Shown here piece after piece: positions 1 to 7,888 of a stretch of DNA of 21,949 nt. The notes beneath the pieces were generated by a model. It was not told the origin of the DNA, did not search any database, and worked only from the letters and a program-made list of their open reading frames with translations. Where the stretch lies: the NCBI GenBank assembly GCA_022712235.1, contig JALAGW010000244.1:1-21949 (forward strand), written 5' to 3'. The position numbers and the translations under genes were made by a program. Numbering within the stretch: position 1 is the first letter of the stretch; every line of letters begins with the position of its first letter. This DNA is from Brevundimonas sp. GTDB taxonomy: Bacteria; Pseudomonadota; Alphaproteobacteria; Caulobacterales; Caulobacteraceae.

Positions 1-643
1 CCGCGACGCCGCGCGGCAAGGCCGCCTCGAACTCGCTGCGGGTGCCCGACCCGTCTTCGCGCAGAACCCAGTCCAGCGCCTTCAGCTCCGCCGCCGACAG
101 CGCCTCGCTCCGCCCCGCCAGCGGATGCCCCGGCGCCGCCACCACCACCAGCCGATCGGCGTCGATCCGCACCTTCTCGACCCGCGACGCCTCGAAAGCC
201 CCCTCGATCAGGCCCAGCTCGGCCTCCCCCGCCAGCACCGCCTCGACCACCCGGTGTGTATTGCCGATCGACAGGTGCAACTGGATCTCCGGATGCGCCC
301 GCGCAAAGGCCGCCATGCGCGGCGGCAGCCAGTAGGCGGCGATGGTCTGGCTGGCGAACAGCCGCACCGCGCCGCGCTTCAGCCCCGCCAGATCGTCCAG
401 CGCCTGCTCCGCCGCCTCGGCCTGGGCCAGGACCGCGCGCGCCTCGGGCAGGAAGGCCGCGCCCGCCGCGTTCAGGGCCAGCCCCCGCCCCACGCGGTCG
501 AACAGCCGGGTCCCGTGCCGCGCCTCCAGCGCCGCCACCGCCGCGCTGACCGCCGACTGGGTCAGGTGCAGGGCCTCGGCCGCCCGCGTCATATGCAGAC
601 GCTCAGCCACGGCGACAAAGATGCGGAGCTGTTCCAGCGTCAT
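1..643 (-). CDS. LysR-family transcriptional regulator (3' end missing)
   Basis: Translating the minus strand from the ATG at 643 gives an open frame of about 214 residues that runs off the left edge without a stop. It begins MTLEQLRIFVAVAERLHMTR and continues with a typical LysR winged helix-turn-helix over residues 1-60 (AAEALHLTQSAVSAAVAALE, then RLFDRVGRG). The start of the co-inducer-binding domain follows (RLFASQTIAAYWLPP at about residue 95, then IGNTHRVVEAVLAGEAELGLIEG). Family members run about 290-310 residues, so roughly the last third lies outside the window. It is divergent from the YeiH-family gene at 727, an arrangement known for LysR/YeiH pairs, so it probably controls that gene and itself. 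The inducer cannot be read from the sequence. Confidence 0.93.
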   Translation of the reverse strand, partial: MTLEQLRIFVAVAERLHMTRAAEALHLTQSAVSAAVAALEARHGTRLFDRVGRGLALNAAGAAFLPEARAVLAQAEAAEQALDDLAGLKRGAVRLFASQTIAAYWLPPRMAAFARAHPEIQLHLSIGNTHRVVEAVLAGEAELGLIEGAFEASRVEKVRIDADRLVVVAAPGHPLAGRSEALSAAELKALDWVLREDGSGTRSEFEAALPRGVA

Positions 644-650
644 GGCCAAT

Positions 651-669
651 CAATCGCTTTTGATGATTG
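651..669. promoter_or_regulatory. Candidate LysR-type operator between the LysR gene and the YeiH-family gene
   Basis: A perfect 5+5 inverted repeat, CAATC-N9-GATTG, contains the T-N11-A core (T654 to A666) typical of LysR-type regulator sites. It lies 7 bp upstream of the regulator start codon and about 57 bp upstream of the divergent yeiH-like start. That position suits autorepression together with activation of the divergent gene. It is a sequence match only. Confidence 0.5.
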
Positions 670-726
670 TTAAGTCCAGAACTATCCGTTGGAACGATCA
701 GATGACGGAGCAGATGATGCGGCGTC

Positions 727-1785
727 ATGACGACCGCCCACCATCTCGCCCACGCCCACTCCAGCCTGACCGCCCCGCTGCGCGGCGCCGCCCGCCTGCT
801 GCCCGGCGTCCTGCTGAGCGCGACTGTCGGCGCGGCCGCCTACGGCCTGCAACTGATCGAGACCGCCCTGTTCGGCCATCCCTGGGTCGAGGGCCTGGTC
901 ATCGCCATCCTGATGGGGGCGGCCCTGCGCCTGATCTGGACCCCGTCCGGCCTCTGGACGCCCGGCATCGCCTTCAGCGCCAAGACCCTGCTGGAGGTCG
1001 CCGTGGCCCTTCTGGGCGCCACCGTGTCCGGCGCCGCCGTCATGGCGCTGGGCCCCGTCATGCTGCTGGCCATCATGGGCGTCGTCGCCCTGGCCATCCT
1101 CGGCGGCTATGCGCTCGGACGCGCCTTCGGCCTGCCGCCCGCCATGGCCCTGCTGGTCGCCTGCGGCAACGCCATCTGCGGCAACTCGGCCATCGCCACC
1201 GTGGCCCCGGTCATCGAGGCCGAGGGCGAGGACGTGGCCGCCGCCATAGGCTTCACCGCCGTCCTCGGCATCCTCGTGGTCCTGCTGGTCCCGGTCGTCG
1301 GCGCCCTGATGGGCTTCGACGCGACCAGGGTCGGCGTCCTGGCCGGCCTGACCGTCTATGCCGTGCCCCAGGTCCTGGCCGCCGCCGCCCCCGCCGGGAT
1401 GCTGGCCGTCCAGACCGGCGCCGTGGTCAAGCTGGTCCGCGTCCTGATGCTGGGCCCCGTCTGCCTGGTCCTGGGCCTGATGCGGTCTGGCAAGGCGGAA
1501 GGCGCCAGGCGGCCCAGGCTGCACCACATGGCTCCGTGGTTCATCATCGTCTTCCTGATCCTGATGGGCCTGCGTTCGGCGGGCCTGATCCCCGAGGTCG
1601 TCCTGCCGCCGTTGCAGGCCGGGGTGACGTCGATGACCCTGATCGCCATGGCCGCCCTGGGCCTGATGGTCGATCCGAAAGCCGTGGTCCGCGCCGGACC
1701 GCGCGTGGCCGCCGTGGCCGCCCTGTCGGCCCTGCTGATCGGCGCCCTTGCGCTGGCGACAATCGTGCTCATTTTGCCCGGCTGA
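727..1785 (+). CDS. YeiH-family putative sulfate exporter / membrane protein
   Basis: The 352-residue product is a polytopic inner-membrane protein with roughly ten hydrophobic segments from about residue 20 to the end. It carries the family signature ACGNAICGNSAIATVAPVI near residue 140, a TVYAVPQVLAAA segment, and the expected length of about 340-350 residues. This is the UPF0324 / Cons_hypoth698 family; 'putative sulfate exporter' is the usual database name, with little biochemical support. The ATG at 727 is the natural start, although the nearest purine-rich stretch (ggag, 707-710) is rather far upstream. The divergent LysR gene and the palindrome at 651-669 suggest induction by that regulator. 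Confidence 0.9.
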   Translation: MTTAHHLAHAHSSLTAPLRGAARLLPGVLLSATVGAAAYGLQLIETALFGHPWVEGLVIAILMGAALRLIWTPSGLWTPGIAFSAKTLLEVAVALLGATVSGAAVMALGPVMLLAIMGVVALAILGGYALGRAFGLPPAMALLVACGNAICGNSAIATVAPVIEAEGEDVAAAIGFTAVLGILVVLLVPVVGALMGFDATRVGVLAGLTVYAVPQVLAAAAPAGMLAVQTGAVVKLVRVLMLGPVCLVLGLMRSGKAEGARRPRLHHMAPWFIIVFLILMGLRSAGLIPEVVLPPLQAGVTSMTLIAMAALGLMVDPKAVVRAGPRVAAVAALSALLIGALALATIVLILPG

Positions 1786-1913
1786 CGCACAATCGCACCG
1801 CCGCGCTGGCCTTTCCCTCGATAGGGCTGTAAGAGGCGCCGCTTCCTTCCCGCTTTCCGCATCTTGCAGCGGCCCGGACTTCCGTGGCCGAACACAGTCC
1901 GCCCGAGCCCGAA

Positions 1914-3746
1914 ATGAACCTTCGTAACGTCGCAATCATCGCCCACGTTGACCACGGCAAGACCACCATGGTTGACCAGCTGCTGGCTCAGTCCGGCGTC
2001 TTCCGAGCCAACGAGGCGACCACTGAGCGCGCCATGGACTCCGGCGACCAGGAAAAAGCGCGCGGCATCACCATCCTGGCCAAGTGCACCTCGGTGCTGT
2101 GGAACGGCAAGGCCGGCGAAACCCGCATCAACATCATCGACACCCCCGGCCACGCCGACTTCGGCGGTGAAGTCGAGCGCATCCTGGGCATGGTGGACGG
2201 CTGCGTCATCCTGGTCGACGCCGAAGAGGGCGTCATGCCCCAGACCAAGTTCGTCCTGACCAAGGCGCTGAAGATGGGCCTGCGCCCCATCCTCTGCATC
2301 AACAAGGTCGACCGCGCCCACGCCGATCCCGACCGCGTCCACAACGAGACCTTCGACCTGTTCGCCGCCATCGGCGCCACGGACGAGCAGCTGGACTTCC
2401 CGCACATCTACGCCTCGGGCCGCTCGGGCTGGGCGACGCTGGATCTGAACCAGCCCAACGACAACCTGGCCCCGCTGTTCGACCTGATCGTCGACCACGT
2501 GCCGGCGCCCAAGGTTCAGGAAAACCGCGACAAGCCGTTCCAGATGCTGAACGTCCTGATCGAAAGCGACCCCTTCCTGGGCCGCCTGCTGACCGGCCGC
2601 ATCCAGAGCGGCAAGGCCGTTCCCGGCATGGCCATCCACGCCCTGGACCGCGACGGCAAGGAAATCGAGCGCGGCCGCATCACCAAGGTTCTGGCCTTCC
2701 GCGGCCTGAAGCGTCAGCCCCTGGACGAGGGTTCGGAAGCGGGCGACATCGTCGCCATCGCCGGCATGTCCAAGGCGACCGTGGCCGACACCCTGTGCGC
2801 CATGGAAGTCACGGACGCCCTGCCGGCGCAACCGATCGATCCGCCGACCATCTCGATGACCGTCTCGGTCAACGACAGCCCCCTGGCCGGTCGCGAAGGC
2901 GACAAGGTCCAGTCGCGCGTCATCCGCGACCGCCTGCTGAAGGAAGCTGAAGCCAACGTCGCCATCCGCGTCACCACGACCGAAGGCGGCGACGCCTATG
3001 AAGTGGCCGGCCGCGGCGAACTGCAGCTGGGCGTCCTGATCGAGAACATGCGCCGCGAAGGCTTCGAGGTCTCGATCTCGCGTCCCCGCGTGGTCTTCCA
3101 GACCGGCCCGAACGGCGAGAAGATGGAGCCGATCGAAGACGTCATGGTCGACGTCGACGACGAGTTCTCGGGCATCGTCATCGAGAAGCTGTCGGCCCGT
3201 AAGGCCGAAATGACCGACATGGGCCCCTCGGGCGCCGGCAAGACCCGCATCCAGCTGAAGTGCCCGTCGCGCTCGCTGATCGGCTATCAGGGCGAGTTCC
3301 TGACCGACACGCGCGGTTCGGGCGTGCTGAACCGCGTCTTCTCGCACTATGAGCCGCACAAGGGCGCCATCGAAGGCCGTCTGAAGGGCGTGCTGATCTC
3401 GAACTCGGACGGTGAAACCGCCGCCTTCGCCCTGTGGAACCTGGAAGACCGCGGCGTCATGTTCGTCGGCGCCGGCGAGAAGACCTATCAAGGCATGATC
3501 ATCGGCGAGAACAGCCGCTGGGACGACCTGGACGTCAACCCGATCAAGGGCAAGCAACTGACGAACGTCCGCGCCGCCGGCAAGGACGAGTCGGTTCGCC
3601 TGACCCCGCCGCGCCAGATGTCGCTGGAACAGGCCATCGCCTACATCGAGGACGATGAGCTGGTCGAGGTCACGCCCAAGTCGATCCGCCTGCGCAAGCA
3701 GGTGCTGAACCCCTCGTTCCGCAAGAAGCGCGTCCGCCCCGACTGA
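1914..3746 (+). CDS. typA: Translational GTPase TypA/BipA
   Basis: TypA/BipA is a ribosome-binding GTPase of the EF-G group, involved in 50S subunit assembly and stress or cold adaptation. The 610-residue product has the G1 motif AHVDHGKTT, switch I RGITI, the G3 motif DTPGHADFGG and the G4 motif NKVDR. EF-Tu-like domain II, the EF-G-type domains III and V and the TypA-specific C-terminal domain (SYQ-type stretch LIGYQGEFLTDTRGSGVLN) follow. The start is placed at the ATG at 1914 because homologues begin MxLRNxAIIAHVDHGKTT. A GTG at 1884 would add ten residues and cannot be excluded, as neither start has a strong Shine-Dalgarno sequence. A terminator follows at 3771, so the gene ends its transcript. 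Confidence 0.97.
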   Translation: MNLRNVAIIAHVDHGKTTMVDQLLAQSGVFRANEATTERAMDSGDQEKARGITILAKCTSVLWNGKAGETRINIIDTPGHADFGGEVERILGMVDGCVILVDAEEGVMPQTKFVLTKALKMGLRPILCINKVDRAHADPDRVHNETFDLFAAIGATDEQLDFPHIYASGRSGWATLDLNQPNDNLAPLFDLIVDHVPAPKVQENRDKPFQMLNVLIESDPFLGRLLTGRIQSGKAVPGMAIHALDRDGKEIERGRITKVLAFRGLKRQPLDEGSEAGDIVAIAGMSKATVADTLCAMEVTDALPAQPIDPPTISMTVSVNDSPLAGREGDKVQSRVIRDRLLKEAEANVAIRVTTTEGGDAYEVAGRGELQLGVLIENMRREGFEVSISRPRVVFQTGPNGEKMEPIEDVMVDVDDEFSGIVIEKLSARKAEMTDMGPSGAGKTRIQLKCPSRSLIGYQGEFLTDTRGSGVLNRVFSHYEPHKGAIEGRLKGVLISNSDGETAAFALWNLEDRGVMFVGAGEKTYQGMIIGENSRWDDLDVNPIKGKQLTNVRAAGKDESVRLTPPRQMSLEQAIAYIEDDELVEVTPKSIRLRKQVLNPSFRKKRVRPD

Positions 3747-3770
3747 GGCTGACGAACGGATCAAATGAAG

Positions 3771-3798
3771 AAGGCGACCCTCGCGGGTCGCCTTTTTT
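3771..3798 (+). terminator. Rho-independent terminator of typA
   Basis: The stem AAGGCGACCC / GGGTCGCCTT closes a TCGC tetraloop and runs into six T residues (3793-3798). It starts 25 bp after the typA stop codon. Confidence 0.92.
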
Positions 3799-3857
3799 GT
3801 TGGGGCATCCTGATTGGTCCCGCCGCCCTTCGGGCTGCTTGCGGCCGTTTTCCTCGA

Positions 3858-3960
3858 CGTCATCCCGGCCGTAGCGCAGCGGAGAGCCGGGACCGCCCAC
3901 ACTGAACGGCCAGAGCCTCCTGCGGTCCCGGATCGCCCCTTCAGGTCTTCCGGGATGACG
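3858..3960. repeat. Nested palindromic intergenic repeat, copy 1
   Basis: This 103-bp element is bounded by a perfect 11-bp inverted repeat, CGTCATCCCGG and CCGGGATGACG. Inside is a second perfect 10-bp pair, CCGGGACCGC (3887-3896) and GCGGTCCCGG (3922-3931). Copy 2 at 11543-11648 has the same outer and inner arms, with more divergent sequence between them. It lies between the convergent ends of typA and the MprF-like gene, 12 bp from the latter's stop codon. It resembles REP- or MITE-like non-coding repeats; no open reading frame is supported. Confidence 0.8.
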
Positions 3961-3972
3961 AAAGGCGTTGAG

Positions 3973-5637
3973 CTACTTCTTCAGCCCCAGCAGTCCCATC
4001 CAGCCGCCGCTGGTCAGCAGGGCCACGTCCAGCAGGGCCAGGGCCAGGGGCGTCGAGGTCGAGGCGGCGATGAATTTCGGTCGCCAGTCCGGCCCGAACT
4101 TGGACTTGTAGGCGCGCAGACCCTGGAAGCCGTAAACCGCTCCGCCCTCCTCGAACACCAGGGCGCCGACACGGGCGAAGACGGGGGCCAGACGCCGGTC
4201 CTCCAGCCCCGCCAAGGGCGCCATGCCCAGGTCGAAGCGCTGGAAGCCCTCGGCCCGCGCCCACTGCGCCGTGCGCGTGAACAGATAGTCCATGATGCCG
4301 TGCGGCCCCTCCGGGTCATGACGCATCAGGTCGATCATGGCCTCCTCGCCCCTGGCCCCGACCAGCAGGTTGGCGAAGGCCACGATGCGGCCGCCCTCCC
4401 GCGCCACCGCGACCGGAGAGCAATCCAGATAGTCGATGTCGAACCGCCCCAGGGAAAAGGCCTTCTCGGAGCCGTTGTGGTGGTTCAGCCAGGCGTCGGA
4501 CACCGCCCGAAGCTCGGCCTCCAGAGGCCGGACGGCGCCGGGCGCCAGGACCTCGAAGGTCGCGCCCTCGCGCTCGGCCCGGTTCACGGCGGTCCGCAGG
4601 TTCTGCTTGCCCTTGCCCTCGGTCGAGAACTGCCCGGCGTCGATCACGGCGGCCTCGCCGACCTTGCGCACGGCCAGTCCCAGGGTGGCCAGATCCGCCA
4701 GCATGCCCTCGCCCACCGAATAGAAGACCGGGGCGCCGCCGTAGCTGTCGGCCATTTCGGCGAAGGCCCACAGCAGCTCCAGCCGCTCGGCCTTCAGACC
4801 CGCCGCCTCGCCCATGGCGATCCAGCGCCGCCCCCGCACGCGATAGGCGATGAAGCTGCGCCCCGAGGGGCTGAACAACAGGGCCTTGTCGCCCAGCAGG
4901 GCCAGCCCCGCCTCGGGCGCGGCCGTGTCGGCCTCGGCCAGGGCCGCGCGGGCGCGCTCGATGTCGGCCGGGCCGGCCGGACCGTGACTGCGCGCGCCGG
5001 GCGCCGTCAGCAGGGATCGCACCGCCACCGCCAGGGTCAGGATCGCCAGCACGGCGCCCGCCCTCAAGAAGCCCGAGGCCTGCTTGTCCGTCAGGAAGGT
5101 CCACCACAGCTCATCCGTATAGGCCGTGTCGCGATAGGCGAAGAAGCCGAGCCACAGCATGGCCACGACCGCCGCCGCCAGCATCAGCAGCCAGCCCGGC
5201 CGCAAGGGCTCGCCCAGGCGCGACCGCCGGTTGAAGGCGGCGCGGCACGGCAGAAGCAGGGCCGCCGCCAGGGTCAGCTCGGCCGCCTCCTCCCAGTCCA
5301 GCCCCTTCATCAGAGAGAAGACCGCCCCCAGCATCAGGCCGAACAGGGCCGCGTAATAGGCGCCGCGTCGGCGACGCCACAGACCCGCCGACACCAGCAG
5401 CAACAGGAATCCGGTCACGCTGGCGCCGAAATGCGACAGGTCGATCAGCAGGGGCGCCGCGATCCGATCCAGCAGCTGCAACCGCCCGGTGAAGGCTGGC
5501 GTCGCCGCCGACAGCAGCATGATCGCGCCCAGAATGAACGACGCCACGGCGAAGACCTGGGGCGTCAGCTCATAGGCCAGGCCTCCCAGTCGCTGGAGGA
5601 TGCGCCCCGCTCCGCCCTGGCGTTTCGTCGCTGTCAT
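3973..5637 (-). CDS. MprF-like phosphatidylglycerol lysyltransferase, short form (DUF2156)
   Basis: The 554-residue inner-membrane protein has about six hydrophobic segments in residues 25-210, then a cytoplasmic domain of about 330 residues with the aminoacyl-transferase features of MprF. These include NLRTAVNRAEREG, FSLGRFDIDYL, RIVAFANL, IMDYLFTRTAQWARAEG, FDLGMAPLAGL and GFQGLRAYKSKFGPDW. The family moves lysine or alanine from charged tRNA onto phosphatidylglycerol, lowering membrane surface charge. Classical MprF is about 840-870 residues with an N-terminal flippase; here only the synthase half and its adjoining membrane segments remain. The ATG at 5637 has a good AGAGGA site five bases upstream. 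The amino acid used cannot be predicted. Confidence 0.85.
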   Translation of the reverse strand: MTATKRQGGAGRILQRLGGLAYELTPQVFAVASFILGAIMLLSAATPAFTGRLQLLDRIAAPLLIDLSHFGASVTGFLLLLVSAGLWRRRRGAYYAALFGLMLGAVFSLMKGLDWEEAAELTLAAALLLPCRAAFNRRSRLGEPLRPGWLLMLAAAVVAMLWLGFFAYRDTAYTDELWWTFLTDKQASGFLRAGAVLAILTLAVAVRSLLTAPGARSHGPAGPADIERARAALAEADTAAPEAGLALLGDKALLFSPSGRSFIAYRVRGRRWIAMGEAAGLKAERLELLWAFAEMADSYGGAPVFYSVGEGMLADLATLGLAVRKVGEAAVIDAGQFSTEGKGKQNLRTAVNRAEREGATFEVLAPGAVRPLEAELRAVSDAWLNHHNGSEKAFSLGRFDIDYLDCSPVAVAREGGRIVAFANLLVGARGEEAMIDLMRHDPEGPHGIMDYLFTRTAQWARAEGFQRFDLGMAPLAGLEDRRLAPVFARVGALVFEEGGAVYGFQGLRAYKSKFGPDWRPKFIAASTSTPLALALLDVALLTSGGWMGLLGLKK

Positions 5638-5712
5638 TCGTCCTCTCGGGATGTGCGCCCGTCATAGAGCAAGAATCGGCGGTTTGGGGCGCTGAAAAGG
5701 TCATTTCTGGGC

Positions 5713-5746
5713 AGGTGAAACAATCTGAAACGCAGCGAGTTCACCT
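5713..5746. promoter_or_regulatory. Inverted repeat upstream of the secreted-protein gene, possible operator
   Basis: AGGTGAA (5713-5719) and TTCACCT (5740-5746) form a perfect 7-bp inverted repeat with a 20-bp spacer in the 147-bp divergent region between the MprF-like gene and the gene at 5785. Half-site centres are about 27 bp apart. Two GANTC sites (5673-5677 and 5761-5765) lie in the same region. No regulator can be named. Confidence 0.35.
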
Positions 5747-5784
5747 TTTCGCGAGCGCCAGACTCGCTTGACCGGAGTAACCTC

Positions 5785-6237
5785 ATGATCCGCAAGACCG
5801 CCCTGCTGACCGGCATCGCCGGCGCCTTCCTCTTCGCCGCCCCTGTGCTTGCACAAGACGCCACGACGCCGCAGACGCCCGAACCGGCTCCCGCTGAGGC
5901 GCCTGCGGCCCAACCCCAAAGCCTGACCCTGACGCCCGGCGCCACGGTCAAGAGCGCCGACGGCACGGAGCTCGGCAAGCTGGTCGGCGCCCAGAACGGC
6001 GCCGCCGGTCAGGAACTGACCGTGCGCGGCGCCGACGGCTCGGTTCGCCCGGTGCCGGTGGCCGGCATCCGTCAGGAAGGCGACGCCATCGTCGTCAACG
6101 CCAGCCTGGCCGACTTCCAGTCCGCCGCCCCGATCGGCGGCGAGGCTCCGGCCGAAGCGACCCCGCCGGCCGACGCCACGGACACGCCCCCGGCCGAGCC
6201 GACGGAGCCGCCCGCGGCTGACGAACCGACCGCCTGA
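5785..6237 (+). CDS. Secreted PRC-barrel-like protein with Pro/Ala-rich tails
   Basis: The 150-residue product has a clear signal peptide (KTALLTGIAGAFLFAAPVLA, cleavage after residue 23, before QDATT), so it is exported to the periplasm or beyond. A Pro/Ala/Glu-rich linker follows, then a compact central stretch at about residues 48-115 (TPGATVKSADGTELGKLVGA, then VPVAGIRQEGDAIVVNAS). Its strand-rich pattern is like a PRC-barrel domain, usually a small-molecule or protein-binding module. The C-terminal 35 residues are low-complexity Pro/Ala/Glu/Thr. The start has a GGAG site eight bases upstream, and a terminator follows at 6258. The function is unknown and the PRC assignment is tentative. 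Confidence 0.8.
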   Translation: MIRKTALLTGIAGAFLFAAPVLAQDATTPQTPEPAPAEAPAAQPQSLTLTPGATVKSADGTELGKLVGAQNGAAGQELTVRGADGSVRPVPVAGIRQEGDAIVVNASLADFQSAAPIGGEAPAEATPPADATDTPPAEPTEPPAADEPTA

Positions 6238-6257
6238 TCCTTCAGGCCGGAATGAAG

Positions 6258-6287
6258 AAGGGGCGGCCCGTCAGGGGCCGCCCCTTT
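6258..6287 (+). terminator. Rho-independent terminator, possibly bidirectional
   Basis: GGGGCGGCCC (6260-6269) pairs with GGGCCGCCCC (6275-6284) around a 5-nt loop. AA precedes and TTT follows. It lies between the convergent ends of the secreted-protein gene and the GlsB gene and could serve both. Confidence 0.8.
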
Positions 6288-6311
6288 GTCGTTGCGGTTC
6301 CGAAGAAGGGC

Positions 6312-6569
6312 TCAGGCCCGCTTCTTGACCAGTCCCAGCAGGAACAGCAGTACCACGGCGCCGACCGTGGCGACGATGATGCCGACGATCCAGTTGCCCG
6401 AGGCGTCGATGCCCAGCAGGTTATTGGCCAGGAAGCCGCCGATCAGGGCGCCGATGACGCCCACGATCAGATTGGTTAGCAGGCCGTGGCTGCGTTTCAT
6501 GATCTTTTCCGCCAGCCAGCCGGCGACGATGCCGATGATGATCCAGGCGATGAATCCAAATCCGCTCAT
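6312..6569 (-). CDS. GlsB/YeaQ/YmgE-family stress-response membrane protein
   Basis: This 85-residue, almost wholly hydrophobic protein has three predicted membrane helices (about residues 3-22, 32-51 and 59-79) and the glycine-rich pattern of the family: GIVAGWLAEKIM, then IVGVIGALIGGFLANNLLGI. It ends in a short basic tail (KKRA). This is the transglycosylase-associated (PF04226) family; the name is historical and enzymatic activity is not established. Members are often induced by stress. The ATG at 6569 is preceded by GGGAGGG at good spacing. It is divergent from the XRE gene at 6755. Confidence 0.93.
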   Translation of the reverse strand: MSGFGFIAWIIIGIVAGWLAEKIMKRSHGLLTNLIVGVIGALIGGFLANNLLGIDASGNWIVGIIVATVGAVVLLFLLGLVKKRA

Positions 6570-6754
6570 TCAGTCCCTCCCGTGAAAAGGCGCGATGCCT
6601 TGACCCTAATGCGCCGCGCCCGCTCAGGTTGCCTCCGGACGGCTGAATAAGCTTCGCCGTTCGCGCCACAGGCGAAAACGGCATGTCCCTTGCGGCGAGA
6701 CGCCTGAGCCGTGCCGATCCGGCACAGCGCAGATCATCAGAGGGAGGGGCCGTC

Positions 6755-7057
6755 ATGGCCGCCGACATCGATCTTCACCTGGGCCGCCGCCTGCGTCGCC
6801 GTCGCCGTCTTCTGGGCCTGACCCAGCAGCAGCTCGCCGTTCAGGTCGGCGTGCGCTTCCAGCAGATCCAGAAATACGAATGCGGCGCCAACCGCATCTC
6901 GGCCGCCCGCCTGTGGGAGCTGGCCGAGGCGCTGGAGACCCCGATCACCTATTTCTACGACGGTCTCGCAGAAGCCATCGAACGCGCCGCCCCGACGGTC
7001 AGCATCGAGCCCTTCGTGCGCGCCGAAAGCCTGCACCCCGGCAGCAAGGCCGCCTGA
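6755..7057 (+). CDS. Small XRE-family helix-turn-helix regulator
   Basis: The 100-residue product is mostly a Cro/C1-type helix-turn-helix domain at about residues 8-68 (LGRRLRRRRRLLGLTQQQLA, then GVRFQQIQKYECGANRISAA and LWELAEALETPITYFYDGL). A short tail follows. This form is common and highly conserved in alphaproteobacteria. The ATG at 6755 is chosen because AGGGAGGGG sits a few bases upstream and the domain begins at once; an upstream in-frame ATG at 6683 would add 24 unconserved residues. Its target is unknown. The divergent GlsB gene and the downstream hisN-like gene are the nearest candidates. Confidence 0.9.
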   Translation: MAADIDLHLGRRLRRRRRLLGLTQQQLAVQVGVRFQQIQKYECGANRISAARLWELAEALETPITYFYDGLAEAIERAAPTVSIEPFVRAESLHPGSKAA

Positions 7058-7068
7058 CCCTTCGTCAG

Positions 7069-7098
7069 ACCGCCCCTCGCTCCTCGGCGCGGGGCGGT
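7069..7098 (+). other. GC-rich hairpin between the XRE gene and hisN
   Basis: ACCGCCCC (7069-7076) and GGGGCGGT (7091-7098) form a perfect 8-bp stem with a 14-nt loop that can pair further internally. There is no T tract. It ends 13 bases before the hisN start and fills most of the 54-bp gap, so it could act as a partial terminator or modulate hisN translation. Confidence 0.4.
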
Positions 7099-7111
7099 GT
7101 ATCTGCTCGGC

Positions 7112-7888
7112 ATGACCGAACTGGAAGCCTTCGCCGTCGAACTGTCGCATGAGGCCGCGCGCACGGCCCTGCCCTTCTTCCGCGGCGAGTTCGCCCAGGA
7201 AAACAAGGCCGGACCCGGCGCCTTCGACCCCGTCACCGAGGCCGATCGCGCCGCCGAGGCCGCCATTCGCCGCCTGATCGCCGCCCGCTATCCGCACCAT
7301 GGCGTCATCGGCGAGGAGTACGGCGAGGACCGTCCCGACGCCGACCATGTCTGGGTGCTGGACCCAATCGACGGCACCCGCGCCTTTATCGCCGGCCTGC
7401 CCCTGTGGACCACCCTGATCGCCCTGCGCCATGACGACCAGCCCCTGATCGGCGCCATCGGCCAGCCCTATCTGGACGAGATCTTCCTCTGCGGCCCCTC
7501 CGGCGCCCGCCTGCTGCGCGGCGGCGCCGAGACCCCGCTGAAGACCCGCGCCTGTCCGGCCCTGTCCGACGCCCTGATCGCCCCCCCCGCCCCCGACATC
7601 TTCGTCGGCGCCGACCGCGAGGCCTGGACGCGGCTGCGCGCCTCGGCCCGGCTGGCCCGTCTGGGCTGCGACGCCTACGCCTACGCCATGGTGGCCGCGG
7701 GCCGCATCGACCTGGTGGCCGAAACCGAGCTGAAGGTCTGGGACTGGTCGGCGCTGAAGCCGGTCATCGAAGCGGCGGGCGGCCAGGTCACGAGCTGGAC
7801 GGGCCAGGCCCCCGACGGCGACGGCCGCATCCTGGCCGTCGGCGACGCCGCCCTGACCGATCAGGCCCTGGCGGTGCTGAAGGCTTAA
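7112..7888 (+). CDS. hisN: Histidinol-phosphatase, inositol-monophosphatase type
   Basis: The 258-residue product belongs to the Mg-dependent inositol-monophosphatase superfamily. The metal-binding residues are visible: FDPVTEADRAAE near residue 40, GEEYG near 70, the core WVLDPIDGTRAFIAG near 85, and a second aspartate motif EVKVWDW-like (ELKVWDWSALKPVIEAAGG) near 210. The DPIDGTRAFI form and length match HisN, which removes phosphate from histidinol phosphate late in histidine synthesis. A related sugar- or inositol-phosphate phosphatase role is possible because no other his gene is nearby. The ATG at 7112 is preferred; an in-frame GTG at 7097 is an alternative and there is no clear ribosome site. 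Its stop overlaps that of the convergent hydrolase gene. Confidence 0.85.
   Translation: MTELEAFAVELSHEAARTALPFFRGEFAQENKAGPGAFDPVTEADRAAEAAIRRLIAARYPHHGVIGEEYGEDRPDADHVWVLDPIDGTRAFIAGLPLWTTLIALRHDDQPLIGAIGQPYLDEIFLCGPSGARLLRGGAETPLKTRACPALSDALIAPPAPDIFVGADREAWTRLRASARLARLGCDAYAYAMVAAGRIDLVAETELKVWDWSALKPVIEAAGGQVTSWTGQAPDGDGRILAVGDAALTDQALAVLKA

Noticed and set aside
1356..3902. An 848-residue open frame on the minus strand across typA
   Set aside because: It is a mirror of the typA reading frame in GC-rich DNA, low in complexity with no recognisable domain, while typA on the plus strand is unmistakable.
3814..5667. A 617-residue plus-strand frame opposite the MprF-like gene
   Set aside because: It is rich in Gln, Arg, Gly and His in the pattern of an antisense shadow and crosses the palindromic repeat.
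6570..6754. A general-stress (EcfG) promoter before the GlsB gene
   Set aside because: No GGAAC-N16/17-CGTT match was found on the relevant strand.
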